From contig NZ_JAJAWH010000010.1 of NCBI RefSeq assembly GCF_020531965.1, positions 118,001 through 182,000 on the forward strand: a stretch of 64,000 bases of DNA, in the 5' to 3' direction. The position numbers and the translations under genes were made by a program. The notes under the pieces were generated by a model. That model did no database searches, was not told where the DNA came from, and was given only the letters and a program-made list of their open reading frames with translations. Below, one piece after another: positions 58,507-64,000 of the stretch. This DNA comes from Pseudorhizobium xiangyangii (GTDB taxonomy: Bacteria > Pseudomonadota > Alphaproteobacteria > Rhizobiales > Rhizobiaceae). Within the stretch, counting starts at the first letter, position 1, and each line of letters starts with the position of its first letter.

Positions 58507-59624
58507 GGTGAGACCCTCGCCGTCTCAATTCGGTCGAGCCAGAGCGAGAATCCGACAGCAGGAATGTGATCGGTCGCACCGAGCAGCGTCATCAGGCGGT
58601 CAAAGCGACCGCCGCCAGCCAGAACCGCGGACCGCCCCTGTTCCGTTACCTCGAAGACAAGGCCCGTATAGTAATCCAGCGGACGGCCGAAGGCGGCGCG
58701 ATAGGTCATCGCCGCGAGGTCCAATCCCGCATTGGCGAGTGCGCCCAGCCGAGCATCGAACTGTGCGATCGCCGGGCGCAAATCGAGCCCGGCCGCGTCG
58801 GCAAAGCCGGCAAGTGCCGCGGACGCATCCCCGAGCGGCAATTGCAGCGTCAGGAACTCCCGCAGCAGGATAAGCGCGCCGCCATCGAGCTTCGTCTCGG
58901 CGAGCTGGAGCTTTTCCTGAAGCCGCCGCGCGATTTCGGTGGGCGAGCGGCTGGCATTGGTCGAATAGCCGGTCTCCTGCATCGTCCGGTCGATCCAGGC
59001 TACCAGCTCCGCCTCGTTGCCGGAGGCAACAAGTGCCGCGATCTGCGGATCGAGGCCCGCGACCGGCTGCGGACGCGCAAGCCGCTCGAGCAGCGCCTCC
59101 AGGTGGCCCATGTCGCCAAAGGCGTGGATCAGGCGCTTCTGCCAGCCGACCGGCAAGCCAAGCGCCTTGACCACCGCTTCGAAGACGGCCTGATCACCTA
59201 GCGTAAGCTTGAGCGGACGACCCGGCAGCAGGCGGGAGAGGACACCCATCGCATCGCCGATCGCACGCGCATCAGCGCTGGCGATATCCTTTTCGCCCAG
59301 GTCCTCGATACCGGCCTGATAGAATTCCTGCGCGCCCTCGCGGCGCTGCCGGAAGACTTCGCCGAGATAGGAGTAACGCTTCGGGGTGCCTGTCGCGGTT
59401 TCGATATGGCGCAGGCAAACCGGAATGGTGAACTCGGGGCGCAGGCAGAGGCTTGAACCCGTCTCGCTCTCGGTCAGGAATATCCGCCGGCGGAGATCTT
59501 CGCCGGCCATGTCGAGAAAGGGTTCGGCCGGCTGGATGACCGGCGTGTTCACCCGCAACGTCCGGCGTGCGGCGAATTCGGCGAGGAGATCGTCGGAGAA
59601 GTCCGGCATGTCGGTCAGGGGCAT
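58503..59624 (-). CDS. hisZ: ATP phosphoribosyltransferase regulatory subunit
   Basis: 373 residues, class II histidyl-tRNA synthetase-like but lacking several catalytic signature residues. Seen: [21 protein letters not shown] (motif 2-like), [24 protein letters not shown]. HisZ lacks an anticodon domain and gives histidine feedback control to short HisG. ATG 59624 ([17 protein letters not shown]); the frame is open to 59699 inside the palindromic element. Between hisS and hisG in one operon. Confidence 0.95.
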   Translation of the reverse strand: MPLTDMPDFSDDLLAEFAARRTLRVNTPVIQPAEPFLDMAGEDLRRRIFLTESETGSSLCLRPEFTIPVCLRHIETATGTPKRYSYLGEVFRQRREGAQEFYQAGIEDLGEKDIASADARAIGDAMGVLSRLLPGRPLKLTLGDQAVFEAVVKALGLPVGWQKRLIHAFGDMGHLEALLERLARPQPVAGLDPQIAALVASGNEAELVAWIDRTMQETGYSTNASRSPTEIARRLQEKLQLAETKLDGGALILLREFLTLQLPLGDASAALAGFADAAGLDLRPAIAQFDARLGALANAGLDLAAMTYRAAFGRPLDYYTGLVFEVTEQGRSAVLAGGGRFDRLMTLLGATDHIPAVGFSLWLDRIETARVSP

Positions 59625-59633
59625 GGGACGAAC

Positions 59634-59792
59634 ACCCCTCCCCGTCGCTCCGCTCCGACCCTCCCCACAAGGGGGAGGGTTAAGCCAGCCGCAACGCACG
59701 GTGCCAAATCTTCAAACTTGGCGACGGCTGTAGAGAGCAGCCACTGGCGCCAACCTGCTCCCTCCCCCTTGTGGGGAGAGTTGGGGAGGGGT
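59634..59792. repeat. Palindromic intergenic element (rhizobial GGGGAGGG type)
   Basis: About 159 bp with exact 10-bp terminal inverted repeats (ACCCCTCCCC at 59634 and GGGGAGGGGT at 59783-59792), each end followed by a second inverted core (CCTCCCCACAAGGGGGAGGG near the left, CCTCCCCCTTGTGGGGAG near the right). Similar elements are widespread in Rhizobiales genomes as non-autonomous, MITE-like repeats (family knowledge). It fills the hisS-hisZ gap. No coding capacity. Confidence 0.85.
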
Positions 59793-59798
59793 CTAGGA

Positions 59799-61319
59799 TC
59801 AAGCATCCTTCGCCCGCCTGCGATCTTCCGCCTGAGCGGCGAGGATTTCCTTTACCTTGGCGACCAGATCCGCTTCCGGCACGACATCCTGTGCCACGCG
59901 GGCCTCCCGCCAGGACGCATTGTCCTCGATCTCGCCGGAAAGGCGTTTGCCCTCGATCAGGTCCTTCAACTGCACGACGCCTGTCGCACGCTCGTCGCCG
60001 CCCTGGATGATGGCGATCGGGCAGCCGCGGCGGTCGGCGTATTTCAGCTGGTTCCCAAACTTCTTCCAGTTGCCCTGGTACATTTCGGCGCGGATGCCTT
60101 CAGCGCGCAATGCCTGGGTGAAGCGCTGGTAACGCCCCATGCTCTCAACATCGCCGTCCATGACGGTGACGAGAACGGGCGCGACCACTTCGTCCTGCCC
60201 GAGCTTGCCGAGGTTCTTCAGCGCCGTCATCAGGCGCGAGACACCGATCGAGAAACCCGTGGCCGGAACCGGCTGGCCCATGAAACGCGACACGAGGCCA
60301 TCGTAACGACCACCGCCGCCGACCGAGCCGAACACAACCTTTTCGCCCTTCTCGTTGGTAACGTCGAAGCTGAGTTCGGCTTCAAAGACCGGGCCGGTGT
60401 AGTACTCGAGGCCGCGGACGACCGACGGGTCGATCTTGATGCGGTCCGGTCCGTAACCGGCGCTCGTTGCCAGCGCACCGATCGTATTCAGCTCGTCAAC
60501 ACCTTCACCGCCCTTTGCCGTGCCGGCAACCAGTTCGCCGAGCTGGGCAGCGCTTTGCGCATAATCTTTGATGCCGACGAAGAAGAGAACCTTGTCGATC
60601 TGCGCTTCATTCAGCCCTGCGCCCTTGGTGAAGTCACCGGACTCATCCTTGCGGCCTTCGCCGAGCAAGAGCTTCACGCCTTCGGGGCCGAACTTGTCGA
60701 GCTTGTCGATGGCGCGCAGCACGTTCAGCCGCTGGCCGGCCTTCTCGTCGCCGCCAAGGCCGATCGCTTCCATGACGCCATCAAGTACCTTGCGGTTGTT
60801 GACGCGGATGATGTAGTCGCCGCGCTTGATGCCGAGCGCTTCCATCGTGTCGGCCATCATCATGCACATCTCGGCGTCCGCCTGAACGCCCGGCGCACCG
60901 ACCGTATCGGCATCGAACTGCATGAACTGGCGGAAACGGCCCGGACCCGGCTTCTCGTTGCGGAAGACGTAGCCGGCGCGATAGGTGCGGAACGGCAGCT
61001 GGATCTCGTTGAAGTTCTCGGCCACATGGCGGGCGAGCGGCGCCGTCAGGTCGTAGCGCAGCGACATCCACTGGTCGTCGTCATCCGTCAGCGAGAAAAC
61101 GCCTTCGTTCGGGCGGTCGCTGTCGGGCAGGAATTTGCCGAGCGCATCGGTGTATTCGAACAGCGGTGTCTCGATAGGATCGAAACCGTAACGCTCATAG
61201 ACCTCGCGGATCTTCGCGATCATCTCGTTGGTGGCATGGATATCGGAGGCCGAACGATCGACGAAGCCACGTGGCAGGCGGGCTCTCAGTTTCTGTGTTT
61301 TTTGTTTCTTGTCGCTCAT
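59799..61319 (-). CDS. hisS: Histidine--tRNA ligase
   Basis: 506 residues. Class II synthetase with motif 2 [35 protein letters not shown] and [15 protein letters not shown], and a C-terminal anticodon-binding domain ([35 protein letters not shown]). ATG 61319 ([14 protein letters not shown]); the frame is open to 61421. It leads the operon hisS-hisZ-hisG-methyltransferase, with the repeat element before hisZ. Its 5' leader holds two stable stem-loops. Confidence 0.97.
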   Translation of the reverse strand: MSDKKQKTQKLRARLPRGFVDRSASDIHATNEMIAKIREVYERYGFDPIETPLFEYTDALGKFLPDSDRPNEGVFSLTDDDDQWMSLRYDLTAPLARHVAENFNEIQLPFRTYRAGYVFRNEKPGPGRFRQFMQFDADTVGAPGVQADAEMCMMMADTMEALGIKRGDYIIRVNNRKVLDGVMEAIGLGGDEKAGQRLNVLRAIDKLDKFGPEGVKLLLGEGRKDESGDFTKGAGLNEAQIDKVLFFVGIKDYAQSAAQLGELVAGTAKGGEGVDELNTIGALATSAGYGPDRIKIDPSVVRGLEYYTGPVFEAELSFDVTNEKGEKVVFGSVGGGGRYDGLVSRFMGQPVPATGFSIGVSRLMTALKNLGKLGQDEVVAPVLVTVMDGDVESMGRYQRFTQALRAEGIRAEMYQGNWKKFGNQLKYADRRGCPIAIIQGGDERATGVVQLKDLIEGKRLSGEIEDNASWREARVAQDVVPEADLVAKVKEILAAQAEDRRRAKDA

Positions 61320-61341
61320 GATCGGGATTCCATTGCCGGCG

Positions 61342-61419
61342 GGCCTTTGGGAAAGGCCGTATTTATGTGCGGTTTCCTTGCAGCGCCACGCGCCGGATAA
61401 GGCGCGCAAAGGACGCTGC
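61342..61419 (-). promoter_or_regulatory. Stem-loops in the hisS 5' leader
   Basis: Two structures in the interval between hisS and the divergent gene. A 7-bp perfect stem GGCCTTT/AAAGGCC with 3-nt loop (61342-61358), 23 nt before the start codon, and a larger one (61380-61419) with outer GCAGCG/CGCTGC and inner CGCGCC/GGCGCG. No T-run and no histidine-rich leader peptide, so a classical his attenuator is not supported. The rest of 61320-61580 shows no gene. Confidence 0.45.
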
Positions 61420-61580
61420 ACACTTTGAATCTAAGCCATAGTACTTTCCGAAAACCTTATCGGTTTCCGGGTCGATGCTTTAGAGGATGGCGGCCGGAGC
61501 GGCAAGGGCAGCGGCCGGCGAAGAGTGGCATACAAACGAGTGATTGACAGCGGCGTCTTCGGAAAGTCTATCGCTCGTCC

Positions 61581-62345
61581 ATGATCCTAGAAGCCATCCA
61601 ATACGCGGCGAGCTATCCGGTCACGCCGACGCCCTTCCGCCCCCATATCCGTTCGTCCGTCAGCCTGTGGTCGCGGGCGCGTCGCTGCGCCAGGGACTGG
61701 GCCGAGCATGAGGAAAACTGCAGGCGCTTCGTGCAGCAGACGATTGCGGAGATGAAGCAGCGGCGGACCGTCGTGGTGCTGGGCTCTGGCCTGTTGCGTG
61801 ACGTGCCGGTCGAACTCCTGTCCCGCGCCTTCGATACGGTGGTCCTGGTCGATCTCGTGCATCTGGCAAGCGTCCGGTTGTGGCTGAAGGCGAAAGGCCT
61901 GCGCAACGTGCGGCTGATTTCCCGTGATCTCTCCGGTTTCGAAGACGCTGTCGCGGGCAAGACACCAGAACCCCTCTCCTTCCTGCGGCAGGTGCCGTAT
62001 CTCGACCTCGTGATCTCCACGAACCTGCTGACGCAGATCGGGGTAGGCATCGAGCGGCGGCTCGAAAAGGAGGGCAACCAATCCGCGGCGGAGGTGCTGC
62101 CGCAGGTGATCAGCGCCCATCTGGGCGGGCTGGCCGGCCTGCCATGCCGCACCGTTCTCGTCACCGACACGTCCTATACGGTTGTCGACAGAGGCGGGAA
62201 CCGGGAAGAAGAAGGCGACCTTTTGCATGGGGTGCCGGCGCCCATGCCGCAACAGGACTGGCTCTGGCCGGTCGTGCCTTTTGGCGAGGAGAGCCGGGAC
62301 TACCGGATCGACCACAGGGTCGTCGCCATCCGTGATCTGCGATGA
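61581..62345 (+). CDS. Rossmann-like conserved protein of unknown function
   Basis: 254 residues. The centre reads RRTVVVLGSGLLRDVPVELL then FDTVVLVDLVHLASVRLWLK and LDLVISTNLLTQIGVGIERR, which resembles a SAM-type Rossmann core (loop GSGLL, acidic residue D in VLVDL), but canonical motif GxGxG is degenerate and no catalytic motif is evident. N-terminus ILEAIQYAASYPVTPTPFRP. Possibly a methyltransferase relative. Divergent from hisS. No assigned function; start codon not supported by a clear ribosome site. Confidence 0.78.
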   Translation: MILEAIQYAASYPVTPTPFRPHIRSSVSLWSRARRCARDWAEHEENCRRFVQQTIAEMKQRRTVVVLGSGLLRDVPVELLSRAFDTVVLVDLVHLASVRLWLKAKGLRNVRLISRDLSGFEDAVAGKTPEPLSFLRQVPYLDLVISTNLLTQIGVGIERRLEKEGNQSAAEVLPQVISAHLGGLAGLPCRTVLVTDTSYTVVDRGGNREEEGDLLHGVPAPMPQQDWLWPVVPFGEESRDYRIDHRVVAIRDLR

Positions 62346-62438
62346 ACCGATCGCGCCAACGCTCCAGGTCTTGTTTTTGAGCAGGCCGTCGTCGCAAAAA
62401 CGCTGCACACTCTTGTGCAACATGCTTTAATGCCGGAC

Positions 62439-62807
62439 ATGTCACGCCTTGCCGCAATGCTGATGTTCCTGTCCTGGCTTCTCTACGGAGCCATGCCAGC
62501 CATGGCGTCCGTACCGGTCACGACATCGATGCAGCACACGGCCCATGCGGCCTCACTGGAGGTTCAGCCTTCGGCGCATCAGGACCACGCACATGCGAAA
62601 GCTGTGCAGGCGGCAGATGAAAGCCCGCCCTGCCCGCATGGCGGCAAGAGCTGCATCACGCCCCTTTGCGCCGCCTGCCTGACCATAGTGCCGTACGCAG
62701 CGGAAGGCTGCGGAGGGGCCCTGCATCTTTCCGGTCCTGTTCCTGACCTTACCCGGGCGCTCGTCGCATCGGAGCCTGGACCGTTGGAGCGTCCTCCCCG
62801 CCGTTGA
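62439..62807 (+). CDS. Exported Cys/His-rich small protein beside CopM-like gene
   Basis: 122 residues. Signal peptide (MSRLAAMLMFLSWLLYGAMPAMA), a His-rich middle (HTAHAASLEVQPSAHQDHAH) and a cysteine cluster CPHGGKSCITPLCAAC (Cys65, 72, 77, 80), plus Cys91. The composition suggests periplasmic metal binding, probably copper, but no named family is recognised. Starts at ATG 62415 and 62430 are in frame. It lies 55 bp before the CopM-like gene on the same strand, so probably one operon. Confidence 0.72.
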   Translation: MSRLAAMLMFLSWLLYGAMPAMASVPVTTSMQHTAHAASLEVQPSAHQDHAHAKAVQAADESPPCPHGGKSCITPLCAACLTIVPYAAEGCGGALHLSGPVPDLTRALVASEPGPLERPPRR

Positions 62808-62862
62808 TCGGAAACCATCCGGACGAACACCAACGATCAACGGACAGTGGAAAGGAAAACCC

Positions 62863-63237
62863 ATGTCTGCAAGGAACGCACTTATCGTATCGGCCATCGC
62901 GCTTCTGCTCGCAGGTCCTGCCGCAACGCAGGATGCACATAACGGACACGAAGGCACGCACGCCAGTACGCCACAGGAAGGCAGCGCATCGACGCAGGCC
63001 TTCGAGGCCGCGAACACCAAAATGCACGCGGATATGGCCATCGACTACACCGGCGACACTGACGCCGACTTCGTTCGCAGCATGATCCCGCATCACCAGG
63101 GCGCGATCGACATGGCCCGCGTCGAGCTGGAGCACGGCAAGGATCCGGAGTTGCGCAAGCTTGCCGAAGAGGTCATCAAGGCGCAGGAAAAGGAAATCGC
63201 CGATATGCGCCAGTGGCTTGAAGTGAACGCCAAGTAG
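62863..63237 (+). CDS. CopM-family metallochaperone (DUF305)
   Basis: 124 residues: a signal peptide (ALIVSAIALLLAGPAATQ), a His/Thr/Ser-rich segment, then the DUF305/CopM helices with MHADM (Met54, His55, Met58), the double histidine MIPHHQGAIDMARVELEHG (His77, His78, Met84, His91). Such proteins bind copper (or silver) in the periplasm and reduce metal stress. AAGGAAAACCC precedes ATG 62863. No copper ATPase or copper sensor is in the window. Confidence 0.9.
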   Translation: MSARNALIVSAIALLLAGPAATQDAHNGHEGTHASTPQEGSASTQAFEAANTKMHADMAIDYTGDTDADFVRSMIPHHQGAIDMARVELEHGKDPELRKLAEEVIKAQEKEIADMRQWLEVNAK

Positions 63238-63322
63238 GGAGCCCCGGTCGGGCAGGCCCCGCTTGCCCGACCGACTTGCCCCTCTGGTTTCCCGGGCCAT
63301 ATTCCGCTCTGGAGGTAAAAAG

Positions 63323-64000
63323 ATGCGCCCGATCACCGCCATCGGCTTCGACGCCGACGACACACTCTGGCAGAACGAGCAGTTCTACCGCCTGACGGAG
63401 GATCACTTCGCCGCGCTTCTCGGCGAATATGCCGAAGGCACCCATATTTCGGAGCGCCTGCTGGATGCGGAGAAACGCAACCTCGAACACTATGGGTTCG
63501 GCATCAAGGGCTTCACGCTGTCGATGATCGAGACGGCGATCGAGATCACCAACGGCAAAGTCCCGGCGAAGACGATCGCCGAGATCCTCGATATCGGACG
63601 GGACCTTCTGCGCCATCCTGTCGAAACGCTCCCGCATGTGGAAGAAACGCTGCGCGCCCTGAACGGCGAATATCTGCTGGTGCTGATCACCAAGGGTGAC
63701 CTCTTCGACCAGGAGCGCAAACTGGCCCAGTCCGGTCTCGGCGACCTGTTCGATACGGTCGAGATCGTCAGCGCCAAGAGCGCAACGACCTACCGCCGGA
63801 TCTTTTCGAAAGTGGCAGACGGGCCGGAGCGCGCGATGATGGTCGGCAATTCGCTGAAGTCCGATATCGTGCCGGCCATTGCCGCCGGCAGCTACGGCGT
63901 CTTCATTCCGCATGCGCTGACATGGGTGGTCGAGCATGTCGAAGCGCCAACCGATGCGCCGCGGTTCCGGCAGATCGACCACGTCGGCCAGCTGGCCGAC
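63323..64000 (+). CDS. HAD-superfamily hydrolase (C-terminus outside window)
   Basis: 226 residues visible from ATG 63323 (GGAGGTAAAAAG upstream) to the right edge with no stop. Motif I AIGFDADDTLWQNEQFY (nucleophile Asp9 and Asp11), motif II VLITKGD (Thr/Lys), and motif IV MMVGNSLKSDIVPAIAAG. Cap helices between motifs I and II place it in subfamily I. Substrate unknown. Confidence 0.9.
   Translation, partial: MRPITAIGFDADDTLWQNEQFYRLTEDHFAALLGEYAEGTHISERLLDAEKRNLEHYGFGIKGFTLSMIETAIEITNGKVPAKTIAEILDIGRDLLRHPVETLPHVEETLRALNGEYLLVLITKGDLFDQERKLAQSGLGDLFDTVEIVSAKSATTYRRIFSKVADGPERAMMVGNSLKSDIVPAIAAGSYGVFIPHALTWVVEHVEAPTDAPRFRQIDHVGQLAD

Noticed and set aside
59718-61400. 560-codon open frame antisense to hisS
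   Set aside because: It starts within the palindromic repeat and shadows a fully conserved hisS; no supporting ribosome site or family pattern.

Overview
The window is high-GC, gene-dense chromosomal DNA from an alphaproteobacterium, most likely Rhizobiaceae (Rhizobium/Sinorhizobium/Agrobacterium relatives). This rests on the F0 gene set with a b/b' pair apart from F1 genes, the short HisG with HisZ, the families DUF2093/DUF4170/DUF2007/HPE1-like, CIRCE plus an RpoH-like promoter before groESL, and a GGGGAGGG-type palindromic intergenic element common in rhizobia. I see no tRNA, rRNA, prophage, transposase, integrase or CRISPR array. It reads as core genome, with both end genes cut by the window.

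Layout. 1-3.1 kb: tex (cut) divergent from purD, then a small exported HPE1-like protein. 3.3-11.3 kb, minus strand: glyQ, LemA, a DUF2207 membrane protein and glyS, preceded by a small membrane protein, an S49 protease, a TrmN6-like methyltransferase and DUF2007. 11.4-18.5 kb: polyprenyl synthase, TPR protein, ispE, moaB, a short glycosyltransferase (minus), a PA0069-type radical SAM protein and rnhB, which converge on the minus-strand atpI-B-E-F'-F cluster (18.6-21.3 kb). 21.5-27.3 kb, minus: SleB-like hydrolase, kup, mrp, solo LuxR. 27.5-32.5 kb: SMP-30 lactonase and PRC-barrel protein (plus), facing a GGDEF-EAL protein and a PAS/receiver protein (minus). 32.7-40.7 kb: mutL and DUF2093 (plus), then a minus-strand envelope cluster lpxK/HAD/waaA/DUF4170/cysQ-like/pmbA. 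40.8-47.5 kb: CPA2 antiporter, patatin, rsmD, rluB with a repetitive tail, tadA and a lipoprotein. 47.6-53 kb, minus: ileS, orphan BrnA-like protein, ribF, TIGR01459 HAD. 53-57.2 kb, plus: groES-groEL, a mandelate-racemase-type enzyme, DoxX. 57.2-61.3 kb, minus: hisS-hisZ-hisG-methyltransferase. 61.5-64 kb, plus: a Rossmann-like unknown, a Cys/His-rich exported protein, CopM-like metallochaperone and a HAD hydrolase (cut).

How the genes work together. Three aminoacyl-tRNA synthetases (Gly, Ile, His), tRNA/rRNA modification (tadA, trmN6-like, rsmD, rluB), lipid A/KDO assembly (lpxK, waaA), isoprenoid/quinone supply (ispE, polyprenyl synthase), ATP synthase F0, chaperonin and mismatch repair make up most of the region. 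The less understood parts are the LemA/DUF2207 pair inside the glyQ-glyS cluster, the PAS-receiver/GGDEF-EAL pair without a kinase, the solo LuxR facing a lactonase, the orphan BrnA-like protein, the unassigned mandelate-racemase-subgroup enzyme, and the Cys-rich partner of CopM. I found no convincing wholly new multi-gene system. The findings are ranked accordingly.
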